A stretch of DNA of 64,000 nt from Deltaproteobacteria bacterium. Lineage in GTDB: Bacteria; Lernaellota; Lernaellaia; JACKCT01. The stretch covers positions 173,108 through 237,107 of the forward strand of contig JAOSJX010000025.1 of the NCBI GenBank assembly GCA_027493875.1, in the 5' to 3' direction. The notes under the pieces were generated by a model that did no database searches, had not been told where the DNA came from, and was given only the letters and a program-made list of their open reading frames with translations. Position 1 is the stretch's first letter. The number at the start of each line of letters is the position of its first letter. A program made the translations under genes and the position numbers. Below are positions 17,501 to 27,294 of this stretch, in pieces.

Positions 17501-18775
17501 TCAATACCAGAGGTCGGACGACCCGCAGATGCGTCCGGGGCCGCCGTCGTCGTCATCGTCGTCGTCACCCGGAATGAAATACGCGTCCTCGACCTCGTCC
17601 CAGACGTCGTCGTCCGTACCGGTGTAACCGAGGGCCCAGAATCCGATGCCCGCCGTCCCCCGCGTTTGGGCGTAGGCGAACCGTTCGGCCATCGACGCGC
17701 CGTCCTCGTACCAGAGTTGATGCCAGCCGTCGCCCGGCTTTTGAAACGTCAGATACGGGCTGCGCGCGTTGCCGTCGAATAGACGCGGGCCGTAGGGCGA
17801 CGTGCCGATCCAGCCCTCGATCGTCGACAAAATCCGCGCGATGCCGTTGCCGCGTTTTGTGCCGGGGACGGCCGCGCTCGTCGCCGGCCAGTCGTAGCCG
17901 TAGAGCGGCAGGCCGAGCACCACGTCCGCGAGCGAGTACGGCGCGATGTAAAGCTCGTAATCGTCCAATGTGTCCTCGATCGACAATCCCCAAGGACCCG
18001 CCGAATACAGCGGCGACACGGGGCCGGGATCGCCGCCCTTGTAGTGGTAGTCGTATCCCATGATGAAGAGCAGATCGGTGGCCGCGGCGAGTTTGTCATA
18101 GTCGTACGAGCCGGCCCAATCCACCGCCGGCGTCGCGGCGGAGAAGTGCGATCCGGGAATCGCGGTCTCGAGCGCGGCGCCGAGTTCATTCATGAACGTC
18201 ACGAAATTGGCTTTCTGCGATACCGGCAGGAGCTCGAAGTCGATATTCACGCCGTCGCCGCCCCCGTCCACGACCTCGTCGACGATGTTCGCAATCGCCC
18301 GCGCGCGGTTCGTCGCGGAGCCAAGCAGCGTGGTCTGCTGCGACGGCGAGAAATTCGTCACGCACAGGACGACGCGGACACCCGCCGCGTGTGCCTCGTC
18401 GATGAGGTCGCCGTCGGGCCAGCCGTGCGTCGCGGTGACGTAGCCCTGGCCGTCGATCTCCAAGCTGAAGTACGCGATTGTGGACAGCAGGTCCAAGCGC
18501 AGATCCGCCGGCGCGGTGGTGGACCAATACGGGTAATAGCCGAAAACCTCGGCGGTCAGATCGGCCGCGGCGTACGGCGCGAGCTCGACCGTCGCCGGAT
18601 GCGGCGCGCGCGCCGGTTCCAGACCGCGGGCCTTCGCCTGCTCCAGAAACATCTGATGCGCGGTCTGATGCGGCTCGATGAGAGAAGGCGCGATCGCGGA
18701 GGAGTCCGCCCACGCGGGGATCGCCGCCGACGCGAGCGCGAGAACGATCGTAACGTAACGCAAGCGAAACCCCAT
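17501..18775 (-). CDS. Secreted glycoside hydrolase family 18 protein
   Basis: A 424-residue protein with a signal peptide (MGFRLRYVTIVLALASAAI ... AWA). The GH18 core is clear: FGYYPYWSTT at the first strand, GVRVVLCVTNFSP, then the catalytic DGVNIDFE (D-x-x-D-x-D-x-E) near residue 180, FIMGYDYHYKGGDPGP and GLPLYGYDWP. The acidic Glu is present, so activity on chitin, peptidoglycan or spore-type glycans is possible. The C-terminus ends with an Asp run (GDDDDDDDDGGPG) and ICGSSDLWY, the same Asp-tract style as the lipoproteins of this genome. Not damaged. Confidence 0.85.
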   Translation of the reverse strand: MGFRLRYVTIVLALASAAIPAWADSSAIAPSLIEPHQTAHQMFLEQAKARGLEPARAPHPATVELAPYAAADLTAEVFGYYPYWSTTAPADLRLDLLSTIAYFSLEIDGQGYVTATHGWPDGDLIDEAHAAGVRVVLCVTNFSPSQQTTLLGSATNRARAIANIVDEVVDGGGDGVNIDFELLPVSQKANFVTFMNELGAALETAIPGSHFSAATPAVDWAGSYDYDKLAAATDLLFIMGYDYHYKGGDPGPVSPLYSAGPWGLSIEDTLDDYELYIAPYSLADVVLGLPLYGYDWPATSAAVPGTKRGNGIARILSTIEGWIGTSPYGPRLFDGNARSPYLTFQKPGDGWHQLWYEDGASMAERFAYAQTRGTAGIGFWALGYTGTDDDVWDEVEDAYFIPGDDDDDDDGGPGRICGSSDLWY

Positions 18776-18863
18776 AAAATCGACGCTTTAGCCTACGCGT
18801 CTCCGCCGGGAGTCGTCAATCGTTTTATTAAATGATATGCCTCGTCCCCTCCAAGGAGGTTTC

Positions 18864-19809
18864 GTGCGCTCCCGCCTCGCCGCGCTGTCGTTTCTCTTGG
18901 TGCTGACGATGGGATCCGGCGCGCACGCCCGCACCTTCGTTCTTCACGCGTTCAAGGGCGAGGGGCGGGCGCGGCCGCCGCCGAACTCGCCACCAAGGCG
19001 TTTCGCGGAGAACTCACGCGCGCGGCGGGTTCGAACGTCGTTCTCGCCGCGAACCCGTGCGTCCGGGAATCCTGCGCCGAGGCCACCCGCGAGCGGATGA
19101 ACGTCGATGCCGTCGTGTTCGGTTCCGTCGAACTGAACGAGCGCGGCGGCGGGGTGTGGCGCGCCGTCGCGGTTTGGCGGGACGGAACCGTCCCGTACGA
19201 GGCGCCGTTCGACGAATCCGACGAAATCCGGCGGATCGCGCCCGCCCTGGCCGACGACGTCGCCGCGCGGCGCCCTCTCGAGGCGCCGCCGGACGGAGCG
19301 AGCGAGAAGCCGGCGGAGGAAATGCGGAAAGGCGCGATGGCGGAAAACGGCTCTGGATCGGTCCGCGCGCCGGATTTATCCGGCCGGACGGTGACGCCTA
19401 CGGCGCCGCCGATTTCGTCTACACCGTCGAACTGGTCGTCCGCCGCGAGCAACCCCGTTACGCGTTGGAAGCGAGTACCGGCGCGTTCGGCCTAGGCTCC
19501 GCGGAGATCGAGCTTTTGGAGGTCCCCGTGGACGTCGGCGGCCTGATGTTTTTTTACGACCTGGACGTCACGCCCTTTCTCGGCGCGTCGGCCGGCGCGC
19601 ACTACATCAACCTTCGCACGCGCCGGCATCGAGGCGCCGTCGAGAGCGCCGACGGCTTCGCGACGGCCGCGTCCGCCTTCGTCGGCTATGCCTTTCTTCG
19701 CAACACGAACGTCCGCGCCGATGTTCGCGGCGGCTATCGCACCGCTTTTATCGGCCTCGACGGGCACGGCGCGCACGGCGTTTTCTTCGCGACGTCGCTG
19801 ACCTTCTGA
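18864..19809 (+). CDS. Secreted/outer-membrane protein of unknown function (frameshifted)
   Basis: I place the start at the GTG at 18,864 because AAGGAGG lies at 18,853-18,859; it gives a signal peptide RSRLAALSFLLVLTMGSGAHA. One indel near 18,965 and another near 19,345 join three parts. The middle part (MNVDAVVFGSVELNERGGGV, RDGTVPYEAPFDESDEIRR) resembles periplasmic beta domains that report a numeric or hormone-like value; the last part (AGFIRPDGDAYGAADFVYTV, YFYDLDVTPFLGASAGAHYI-like strands, ending SLTF) has alternating aromatic strands and a C-terminal Phe typical of outer-membrane barrels. About 315 residues. No family recognised. Confidence 0.5.
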
Positions 19810-19839
19810 TCCGGTGCATCCCGCGTATAATGCGCGGGC

Positions 19840-21382
19840 ATGAAACACTCACGTGAATATCGCTGGCGGCTCGCCGCCTGCCTGGCCGTGTTGTTGTTCG
19901 CGGCGGCGTGCGGTTGCGGTTCGTCGGGCGACGACAATGCGGACGACGCCACCCCGACACCCCAGGATGACGACGATACGGGCGACGACGATCTCGATGG
20001 GCCGACGGAGGATGGCCGGCTCTACGCCGCGGCGGGAAGCGCCGTCATCACGCCGGACGAAAACAATCATCCGGAGCCGATCCGCCTCGGCGGCGTGATT
20101 CCGTCGCGCGCCGCCACGGGCGTGCACGACGATCTCACCGCGTCCGTTCTCATCCTCGCCACGCACGAAACGCACGTCGTGTTCGTCGCCCTCGACCTGC
20201 TGGGGTTCACGCGGACGCGTGGCCGGGAGATTCAGGAACGCCTCGCCCTCGACGGCCTCGACGGCGAGCACGTTCTCATCGCCTCGACGCACACGCACGA
20301 AGCGCCGGACACGCTCGGCTTTTTTCGGGCCGAATCTTCTGAACAGCGGCGTGTCGCCGGCGTACATTCGCTTCATTCAAGACACGGTCGTCGATCTCGT
20401 TCTCGATACGTGGACGCGCCTTCGTCCCGTGACGATGCGCGCCGCCCTCGTTCCCATCGACGATCCCCAATCCAACGAACGCACGCTCATCGCCGATTTC
20501 CGCGAGCCGCGCGTCACCGTGCCCTATCTCGCGGCGGCGCGGTTCGACGCCGACGACGGCGCGCCCGTCGCCACGCTGGTGAACTGGCATTCGCATCCGG
20601 AAGTGATGATCGAATCCACGCTCGTCTCCGCGGATTTCCCGCGCTGGGTGCGCGAACGGGTCGAGCAGACGACGGGAGGACGCGCGGTCTATCTTTCCGG
20701 CGCGGTCGGCGGCCTGTCGAGCCCGACGGGCGTGGCCGTGCCCGCGCGCGGGGAGGACGGCGAACCCGTCCACGACGACAACGGCAACGCCGTCTATCTC
20801 GTCGACGGTACATGGGACAAAACGCGCAGCCTCGGATTCGTCATCGCCGATCTGGCGACGAACGCGCTCGATGAGGCGTTGCCGATCGACGCGCCGTCCC
20901 TGTTTGTTCACGTGGAAGAACTCCCGCTTCCCGTTCGCAATCCGCTGATGAAGGCCGCGTTCGCCGTCGGGCTCATCGAGTACGATCTCGCGGACCGCGT
21001 GCGCCTGCCCGAGTGCGGATGGTTCGGATGCCTCGCGGAGCGGTTGGCGCTGGTGCGCGTCGGGCCCGTGGAGATCGTCTCGTCGCCCGGCGAAATTTTC
21101 CCCGAAACGATGATCGGCCGGGAGGCGGAAACGATCGACTTCGGCGAGGGTTTCGGGCCGTTCGACTTTCCCGCCGTCGCCGGCTACCTGGAGGATTCCG
21201 GCGCGCCGGTGCCCATGCACATGGGCCTGTGCGGCGACGAAATGGGCTATCTCATCCCGGAGACGGATTTCCACCCGCGCGATCACCCGGACTACTACGA
21301 GGAGGATCTCATCCTCGGCACCGACACGGAGACGCTTTACCGCGACGCCGTGGTGCGTGTTTTAACTGCGCAGGGCGGATAG
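19840..21382 (+). CDS. Neutral/alkaline ceramidase-like lipoprotein
   Basis: A lipoprotein signal (LAVLLFAAACGCGSSGDD) is followed by an Asp/Thr/Pro linker and then the N-terminal fold of neutral/alkaline non-lysosomal ceramidases: AAGSAVITPDE, VFVALDLLGFTRTRGREIQE and the metal-site motif IASTHTHEAPDT. After an indel in the T run near 20,320-20,325 come LVNWHSHPEVMIE, a second His-containing motif, and EIVSSPGEIFPETMIGREAE. The total of about 514 residues is shorter than typical ceramidases (about 640-700), so it may be a relative acting on another amide or ester. Anchored to the membrane. Confidence 0.75.
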
Positions 21383-21513
21383 ACCGGCGGCGCACGTGCC
21401 GCCCGACCGGACATTCCCTTTCTCGAGTGTAAGAACCGCAACGGGATCGGAGGAAGAATGTCAACAACCGGTCCGCGCGCGGTAAAGTGTGTCCCCTCAA
21501 GAAGGGGGGAACC

Positions 21514-21708
21514 ATGAGCACGCCAAGCCGCGTCAAGGTTGATTGCCGTAATACGCCGAGCGAGAGCAACTGTTCTCTGGCCATTTCCGGGACGCCGGAA
21601 GAAGTCCTCGAGGCCGCCGTGCAGCACGCGAAGTCGAAGCACGGCCACGAGGACAGCGCCGAGCTCCGGGAGTGGATCCGATCCAGTTGGATGGAAGATC
21701 CGTCCTAG
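21514..21708 (+). CDS. Small DUF1059-type protein
   Basis: A 64-residue protein with a strong site (AAGGGGGGA) before the ATG at 21,514. The pattern V-D-C-R ... S-N-C-S-L-A-I-S-G-T-P-E-E-V-L-E and the tail AAVQHAKSKHGHEDSAEL fits DUF1059, small cytoplasmic proteins with a conserved Cys pair and an HAKxxHG motif. Function is unknown. It stands alone between the ceramidase-like gene and the monooxygenase-like gene. Confidence 0.72.
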   Translation: MSTPSRVKVDCRNTPSESNCSLAISGTPEEVLEAAVQHAKSKHGHEDSAELREWIRSSWMEDPS

Positions 21709-21826
21709 CGGCCGTTCATCCGGTTGACGCAAAATCGCTTTCCCGGCCGCCGTCCGGCGGAGATATGGACGTTCGCCCGATCGCCGTGGTTAGACTGGCG
21801 CCATCACATCACGAGGGGAGGAACGT

Positions 21827-22111
21827 ATGTTCGTTCACCTGTCGATTCACGCGCCCCGCGAGGGAAAAACCGATCTCTTGATCGATTCGATGCACCGCTT
21901 CGGCGCCGCGATCCGCGACAAACCCGGATGCCGCATGGTCAACACGTTGAAAGACGAAAAAACCGGAAAGCTCATCGGGCTCGCCATCTGGGACTCGAAG
22001 GAGCAAATGCTCGCCGCGCGCCCCGCGATGGCCGAGGCGGTGAAGGACGATCCTTTCGACGAATGGGAAAGCGCGCCGCCGGAAGTTTTTCTGCTTACGC
22101 CGGCGGAATAG
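21827..22111 (+). CDS. Antibiotic biosynthesis monooxygenase (ABM)-fold protein
   Basis: A 94-residue protein, the usual length of single-domain ABM/dimeric alpha-beta-barrel proteins. It starts MFVHLSIHAPREGKTDLLID, a first strand and helix, and has KPGCRMVNTLKDEKTGKLIG followed by LAIWDSKEQMLAARPAMAEA, the typical strand and the W-x-S/D-x-E-x-x pattern. Members oxygenate quinones or degrade haem, but many have no known substrate. RBS GAGGGGAGG lies just upstream. Single gene with no obvious partner. Confidence 0.72.
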   Translation: MFVHLSIHAPREGKTDLLIDSMHRFGAAIRDKPGCRMVNTLKDEKTGKLIGLAIWDSKEQMLAARPAMAEAVKDDPFDEWESAPPEVFLLTPAE

Positions 22112-22174
22112 CGCCTTCTGTTGGACTTCGCCGTTAAAATCCCCTAAAGATTCCGGGTCCGACGAAAGGGCCTC

Positions 22175-22951
22175 ATGCTGACCGTTACGCGCTCGCTGGT
22201 TGTCTGGACCGCCGTCATTCTTCTCATCATCGGCTTTTTGCCGCTGGTCGCGGTGGTGCGTTTATTTGATCGCGACCCGGCCCGCTATTACACCGGTCGC
22301 CTTTTCCGATTCCTCGGAAAAATGATGACCAAGGTGAACCCGATGTGGCGTATCGATGTGCGCGGCGCGGAAAAGATCACCGACCCGCGCCGTCCTTACG
22401 TGGTGGTCAGCAACCATCAGTCGCTCGCCGATATCCCCATTATCTCCAACCTGCCCTGGGAGATGAAATGGGTATCGAAGGCATCGATGTTCAAGTTGCC
22501 GGTGGCCGGTTGGATGATGCGTCTGGCCGGGGATATCCCCGTGAACCGCGCCGATCGGGACAGTCGCGCCGCCGTCCATGACACGGCCTTGTCTGTCCTG
22601 CGGCGGCGTTGCTCGGTGATGTTCTTCGCCGAGGGAACGCGCACCAAGGACGAGCGGGTTCTTCCCTTCCGCGACGGCGCGTTCCGGCTGGCCATTGCCG
22701 CGCAAGTGCCCGTTCTACCGCTGGTTGTGGACGGATCGCGCGACTGCCTTCCCAAGCACAGTTGGCTCCTGCGGCGCATCAGCCGAGTGCATCTGGCGGT
22801 CCTGCCGCCCGTCGAAACGGAGGGACTCGGCGAAGGGGATACCGCCGCCCTACGGGACCGCGTCCGCGGGATGATCATGGATCAGATCGCCGAGTGGCGG
22901 GGCGTCTCGCGGGAGGCCGTGGATGCCCTGGCGGCGACGCCGGCGGCCTGA
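22175..22951 (+). CDS. plsC: 1-acyl-sn-glycerol-3-phosphate acyltransferase (PlsC family)
   Basis: 258 residues. An N-terminal membrane helix (LVVWTAVILLIIGFLPLVAV) is followed by the acyltransferase motifs: block I NHQSLAD (N-H-x4-D), block II GDIPVNRADRDS, block III FFAEGTRTKDE and block IV VPVLPLVVDGS. All catalytic residues are present. The enzyme makes phosphatidic acid from lysophosphatidate at the inner membrane. Monocistronic by appearance; not damaged. Confidence 0.92.
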   Translation: MLTVTRSLVVWTAVILLIIGFLPLVAVVRLFDRDPARYYTGRLFRFLGKMMTKVNPMWRIDVRGAEKITDPRRPYVVVSNHQSLADIPIISNLPWEMKWVSKASMFKLPVAGWMMRLAGDIPVNRADRDSRAAVHDTALSVLRRRCSVMFFAEGTRTKDERVLPFRDGAFRLAIAAQVPVLPLVVDGSRDCLPKHSWLLRRISRVHLAVLPPVETEGLGEGDTAALRDRVRGMIMDQIAEWRGVSREAVDALAATPAA

Positions 22952-22990
22952 CGGCCGATTGATCCAAGACAATTTATCTAAAAAAAAATC

Positions 22991-23020
22991 TTGACATTGC
23001 GTCGGGAAAAGGCCAATAGA
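22991..23020 (+). promoter_or_regulatory. Sigma-70-type promoter for the RRM protein
   Basis: TTGACA at 22,991-22,996, an 18-base spacer and AATAGA at 23,015-23,020 form a good -35/-10 pair, directly after a run of eight A. Transcription would start near 23,028 and leave a leader of about 195 bases before the ATG at 23,224. Long leaders are common for cold-responsive RRM genes, but I see no clear conserved structure. Confidence 0.5.
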
Positions 23021-23223
23021 AGGCGGATTTTTGTGGGATTCGAGGGATTAAAGAGCGACGCAGGCAATACCGACCGGACATTCCGCGCCTCACCGACGTA
23101 ATCCGACGAAAGCCGTGATGAGAGAACGTGGAAAGCATATCGGCCACGGGGGCCGATTGCCTATAGCGGGAAAACCCGCCATGAACGATGCGGCAAACGC
23201 CGCGCAGAGAGAGAGATAGGGTC

Positions 23224-23505
23224 ATGTCGAAGAAACTGTTTGTTGGAAGTCTCAGCTGGAACACCACGGACGAGGGCCTGCGTGCGGCCTTCGAACAATT
23301 TGGCGAGGTCTCGGAGGCCCGCGTGATCACGGACCGGGATACCGGCCGCTCGCGCGGCTTCGGTTTCGTGACCTTCTCCAACGGGGAAGACGCCGACAAG
23401 GCGAAGTCCTCGCTCAACGGCACGGATCTCGACGGCCGCACCATCAAGGTGGACGTCGCCAACGAGAAGCCGCGGGGCGGTGGCGGCGGTCGCGACCGCT
23501 GGTAG
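23224..23505 (+). CDS. RRM-type RNA-binding protein
   Basis: A 93-residue protein made of one RNA recognition motif: RNP2 KLFVGSLSW, RNP1 RGFGFVTF, and between them EVSEARVITDRDTGRS. A Gly-rich tail (KPRGGGGGRDRW) follows. Bacterial RRM proteins of this kind (first described in cyanobacteria) are often cold-induced and bind mRNA. The A/G-rich site AGAGAGAGATAGGG precedes the ATG. A strong terminator follows at 23,534, so the gene is likely a single unit with the promoter at 22,991. Confidence 0.92.
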   Translation: MSKKLFVGSLSWNTTDEGLRAAFEQFGEVSEARVITDRDTGRSRGFGFVTFSNGEDADKAKSSLNGTDLDGRTIKVDVANEKPRGGGGGRDRW

Positions 23506-23533
23506 TCCGGCTCCTTCAATAAAAAAACAAAAA

Positions 23534-23564
23534 CGGGCGGCCTGCCGGGCCGCCCGGTTTTTTT
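23534..23564 (+). terminator. Rho-independent terminator
   Basis: CGGGCGGCC, loop TGCC, then GGGCCGCCCG form a near-perfect GC stem (23,534-23,557), preceded by A-rich DNA and followed by seven T. It ends the RRM transcript and, through the A run on the other side, could also serve the opposite strand. Confidence 0.88.
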
Positions 23565-23575
23565 ACGCCACGCGT

Positions 23576-23971
23576 TTAGCCGGAGTCGTCCGCGGCGAAA
23601 CGTTTCAATTCGGGGATCCGGTCGAAGTGTTTGTCGAGCGAGAATAGCGCGGCGCCGTGGCGCAGACACAAGGCGGCGATGAGCGCATCGGTCGCGGGAA
23701 TCTCTCGGCCTTCCGAGCGGAGCGTGTTCAGGAGTTCGCCGGCCGACCGCCAATCCGCGCGATCGAGTTCGACAAACGATAACGCTTCAAAAAGGGGGAG
23801 CAGTTCGCGGCGCTCGGGCGGCCGCATTCCGCGGAGTAGCTCCATTGCCACGACGCCGCAAAACAAAATCCGGTCGTTTTCGAGAAGACGATCGACACAT
23901 TGCCGGACGGCGGGATCCGTTCCGCGCAACGCGGTGATCCACGCCGAGGTGTCCACCAGAACGTCACCCAC
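23576..23971 (-). CDS. vapC: PIN-domain toxin (VapC family)
   Basis: 131 residues from a GTG at 23,971. The PIN acidic residues are in place: VLVDTSAWITALRG, VAMELLRGM, PATDALIAALCLRHG and LFSLDKHFDRIP. VapC toxins are Mg-dependent endoribonucleases that cut tRNA or rRNA. The start overlaps the end of the antitoxin gene by eight bases, the usual translational coupling in vapBC pairs. Complete and without indels. Confidence 0.9.
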   Translation of the reverse strand: MGDVLVDTSAWITALRGTDPAVRQCVDRLLENDRILFCGVVAMELLRGMRPPERRELLPLFEALSFVELDRADWRSAGELLNTLRSEGREIPATDALIAALCLRHGAALFSLDKHFDRIPELKRFAADDSG

Positions 23972-24185
23972 GGTCGCGTTCCGATTCCTCGAGTTCGGAA
24001 TCTCGAAGCGTTTCCCAGTCGGCATCGATATCGACGTGGCCGAGAAGGGAACGGAGCTTTTCGAGCTTCAATCGGCGAAGATGCTCTTGAAGCGCCTGAG
24101 CGACGGCGGCGGTTTTGGTTCGAGCCGTCGAGTTTTTCATCACTTCGCGGATGAGTTTTTCGTCCAAGGTTACGGTCGTTCGCAT
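23964..24185 (-). CDS. vapB: VapB-type ribbon-helix-helix antitoxin
   Basis: 73 residues from an ATG at 24,185. The start MRTTVTLDEKLIREVMKNS is a classical DNA-binding ribbon followed by a helix; TKTAAVAQALQEHLRRLKLE continues it, and the acidic tail DIDADWETLRDSELEES is where such antitoxins wrap the toxin. Expected to repress its own promoter; none is clear in the AT-rich 270 bases upstream (24,186-24,455), which hold no gene. Confidence 0.88.
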   Translation of the reverse strand: MRTTVTLDEKLIREVMKNSTARTKTAAVAQALQEHLRRLKLEKLRSLLGHVDIDADWETLRDSELEESERDRG

Positions 24186-24455
24186 CGCAAACCTCACACA
24201 GCTTTTCGTATAAATTTTATGATAGTCATTGCCACAGATCAATGAAAAAGTTTGTGTGAGCTGGCTTCGCCCACGTAATCGGACTCCGAAAATCGGAGCC
24301 ATCGCTCCGGAATGCCGATGATTGAGCGGCGGGAGCATCAACCGCTGATATCGAAAAATCCGGTGATTTCAATAAGAAACGATTATCGATCAATGCTGGC
24401 ATGCGGCTTGGATAATCTCCTCGCGGCCGTGCCGAGGCCGATTTGGGGGTTCACA

Positions 24456-25517
24456 ATGGGACTGGTCGTCCACTCGGCGTCCGTGCTTGGAGTCAACGCC
24501 TTTGGGATCGAAATTCAGGCGGACGTGCGCCGGAGCGGGGATTTCAACTTTACGCTCGTCGGCCTGCCCGACGGGGCCGTTCGCGAGGCGAAAGACCGCG
24601 TAGCGGCCGCGCTCGCCGCCTGCGGCTATACGCTCGGGCCGCGGCGCATCATTATCAATCTCGCGCCGTCCGACATTCGTAAAGAAGGCTCCTCCTTCGA
24701 CCTGCCCATCGCGGTCGGCGTGCTGGCCGGCGTCGGCATCGTCACGGACCGCGACCGGTTGCGCCGGTACGCCCTGGTCGGCGAGCTGAGTCTCGACGGG
24801 CGGGTCCGCGGGGTGCGCGGGGCCTTGACGGTGGCCCTCGCGGCGCGCGCGACGGGCCTTACGGGTCTTTGGTTCCCGAAGCCAACGCCGAGGAAGCCGC
24901 GGTGGTCGACGGCCTGCGCGTGCTCCCGGTGAATCACCTGGCTGATGTCGTTGCGTTCCTTCGCGGCGAAAAGGATCTCTCGCCCTGCCGCGTGAACGCC
25001 GCGTTGCGTCTGGCCGCCGGCGCCGAGGAGTCGGAGCTCGATTACGCGCAAGTCGCGGGACAGGAACACGCGAAACGCGCCATGGAAATCGCCGCCGCGG
25101 GCGGACACAACATTCTTCTCGTCGGCCCGCCGGGGTCGGGCAAGACCATGCTCGCCCGGCGCATGACGACGATCCTGCCGGATCTCACGCTCGACGAGGC
25201 GCTGGAGGTCACCAAGGTCCATTCCGTCGCCGGAAAGCTGCCGCGCGGCGGCCTCGTCGTTCGGCGTCCGTTCCAAAGCCCGCATCACACGATCAGCCAC
25301 ACCGGCCTTGTCGGCGGCGGATCGGTGCCGCGGCCGGGGATGGTGAGCCTCGCGCACCGCGGCGTTCTGTTTCTCGACGAATTGCCGGAGTTCGGCCGCC
25401 ACGTGCTCGAAGTCCTGCGCCAGCCCATGGAGGAGGGCGCCGTATCGATCGTCCGCGCGCAGGCCGACGTCACGTTTCCGTCCTACTTCACGCTCGTCGC
25501 CGCGATGAACCCCTGCC
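24456..25517 (+). pseudogene. comM: comM (Mg-chelatase-like ATPase), 5' part, cut by the island
   Basis: ATG at 24,456 opens the YifB/ComM N-terminal domain: SASVLGVNAFGIEIQADV, FTLVGLPDGAVREAKDRV and [20 protein letters not shown]. One indel near 24,870 shifts the frame, then the AAA+ core follows with Walker [15 protein letters not shown], Walker [12 protein letters not shown] and the sensor region TLVAAMNPC. Intact family members (about 500 residues) continue with a CPCG Cys cluster and the C-terminal lid; here the sequence leaves the family abruptly after AAMNPC (25,508-25,517) and stops 11 codons later. The 3' part is not in the window. ComM is a branch-migration helicase used in natural transformation. 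Confidence 0.88.
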
Positions 25518-25863
25518 TCACCAAGGGGCAGCCACAGGGTTTCGCGCAGTGAGCATCCCACACATCTATGCGTTATTACGCTGGTTTTCCGGCTTAATTC
25601 TTCTGTCTGTGTACAACGCATGACTGGAAACACGAATCACCCGATTTCCAGCTTCAATTGGCCTGAAACCGGGCGGGCAGGAAATGGCGACATCGCGGAA
25701 AAAGAATTTGGCATCAATTACTGGTCTACGAAAAGGCATGCATGTGCGGTATTTAAAGCTGGCCAGAATACGTCGATTTGGCTTGCAGGGAGGATTTTCT
25801 TGTGATTAGTTGTCAAGTAAAGAAAGCCGTGCGATTTTCGACAAGTAATTCAGGAGTTAAGGC
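25508..25863. other. Left junction of the integrated element (putative attL) and gene-free edge
   Basis: Identity to comM ends within AACCCCTGCC (25,508-25,517), in the conserved codons for N-P-C. From there base composition drops and no comM homology returns. The crossover point of the integrase should lie in these ten bases. The next 345 bases hold only short doubtful frames (for example 25,620-25,805, 61 codons, no good ribosome site). I see no tRNA and no recognisable direct repeat. Confidence 0.6.
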
Positions 25864-26957
25864 ATGAGGGATGCTTATGCGACAGCCCTGCTTGTAGCGC
25901 TGTTTTTCTATTTCTTTGCTGTAATCGTATCTCTTATTATCCCTAAAAAGATGCTGTGGGGAGACCTTCAAACCCGCACCCGGCTGCGGGCTTTGAGAGT
26001 TCTATGGCGGAACTTGGTTTGGACTTTTCATTCTCCTCCTTTTCGTAATTCCAAAGGACGTTGAGAATCGGAAGACTCCCAACGAAGCAAAGCCTGCACT
26101 GGTAACTGATTTGGCCATGAGCCCGGAGACCGTGTCTGCTCCGGATAAAACGGTTTCAACACCAGAGCCAACGCCGGAGCCAACACCCGTCGCGACTCCA
26201 GAACCAACCCCAGAACCAATTCCCTTTACCAAAGAAGTTCTGCTGGAGATTGAAACCAAGGTCGAGGGGAAAAAGGCAACTGTTTTTGGCAGGACAAATC
26301 TCCCTGACGGCGTAGACCTTTCGGTATCGGTAGACGATAAAACACCTGGTATTTTTACTGGGCAATCTCATGCCACAGTCCGAAATGGACAGTTCTCTGC
26401 CGGACCTTTTGGACCCGATCCTGGGCTCCCAGATGGGATTTACATTGCAGAAATCATCATGCCGGTTCCATCGGTTCAGTCGGATGCAGTTAGAGAAATA
26501 ATTGGGCAAAAGGCGAGAAGCTCGCCGGAAAACTCGTCTCCAAAGACTCCATATTGGGCGAAATCTACCTCGAAAAACAGGTGGAGTTCTTTGTAGGGCT
26601 CGATAGGGAGTCTGCCAAAATTATTCAGGCGGAAAGAAACGCCGAGCTAAAAAAGAGGCTTCATACATTTATTCAGAGCTTAACCGACTTGTCCGAGAAG
26701 GCAGAGCGATGGATCGCTTGCGTCGCTCCGAGGACAATCTAGAATTGTTGCGGCAGTGTGGGAACAAGATGCGTGAATTGAAGCCGGTGGCTGAAGACAT
26801 ACGCACTCGAGCCGAAGCGTTACCCCGTAAATACTTTAACCTTGGAGTTGCTTCGATCAATATTACTCTATGTGTAACCTGTTCACGTGGTCTCGCAATG
26901 GATAATTGTCAGATGGCTGCAGAGGCCCTTTCCGAAGCCAAGAAAGAAATGAGATGA
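25864..26957 (+). CDS. Membrane-anchored protein with PT/E linker (frameshifted), island cargo
   Basis: The ATG at 25,864 gives a first membrane helix (YATALLVALFFYFFAVIVSL); after an indel near 26,000 a second one follows (FGLFILLLFVIPKDVE), then a Pro/Thr/Glu linker (TPEPTPEPTPVATPEPTPE). The outer domain begins VLLEIETKVEGKKATVFGRT and continues NLPDGVDLSVSVDD ... PDGIYIAEIIMPVPSVQ, an Ig-like beta pattern I have seen only in hypothetical proteins. After another indel near 26,515 come helices (EKAERMDRLRRSEDNLELL) and a Cys pair (LCVTCSRGL). About 364 residues. Function unknown. Base composition is lower in GC than the chromosome, a sign of transfer. Confidence 0.6.
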
Positions 26958-27277
26958 ATATGGCTTCTTCTTCGGCCACAAAGAGCGAAATTGTAGGGCA
27001 TGAGACACAGTTCACATCAGTCCCTGATGCTGGAAAGATTCATGCGATTCTGAGAAGCTTATTCGTCAGAATGGCCATTCGGTCAATTAGACTCTACAAA
27101 GTTTTCATTTCTCCAAGCCTTTCAAAATCAATTACCTGCAGGTTCCATCCAACATGCTCGGAATATGCAGTTCTCGCATTCAAGAAATATGGATTTCGTC
27201 GGGGGCTATTGATGTCTTACGGAAGAATTCGTCGGTGTCGCCCGGATAACAATAGCAGTTGTATAGATTTTCCTTGA
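26954..27277 (+). CDS. yidD: YidD-like membrane-protein-insertion factor
   Basis: 107 residues from the ATG at 26,954, overlapping the previous stop by ATGA. The YidD signature is plain: IRSIRLYKVFISPSLSK, CRFHPTCSEYAVLAFKKYG and RGLLMSYGRIRRCRP, including the Cys and the CSEYA motif. Chromosomal yidD lies between rnpA and yidC; here it sits alone on a mobile island, with an extra N-terminal segment of about 40 residues. It would be an inner-membrane-associated helper of YidC; perhaps it helps insert the neighbouring membrane proteins. No indels. Confidence 0.85.
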   Translation: MNMASSSATKSEIVGHETQFTSVPDAGKIHAILRSLFVRMAIRSIRLYKVFISPSLSKSITCRFHPTCSEYAVLAFKKYGFRRGLLMSYGRIRRCRPDNNSSCIDFP

Positions 27278-27294
27278 GTTAAGGAGACTGATTG

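Noticed and set aside
23224..23505. Eukaryotic contamination because of the RRM protein
   Set aside because: Single-RRM proteins with Gly-rich tails are common in bacteria, and the gene has a bacterial promoter, ribosome site and terminator.
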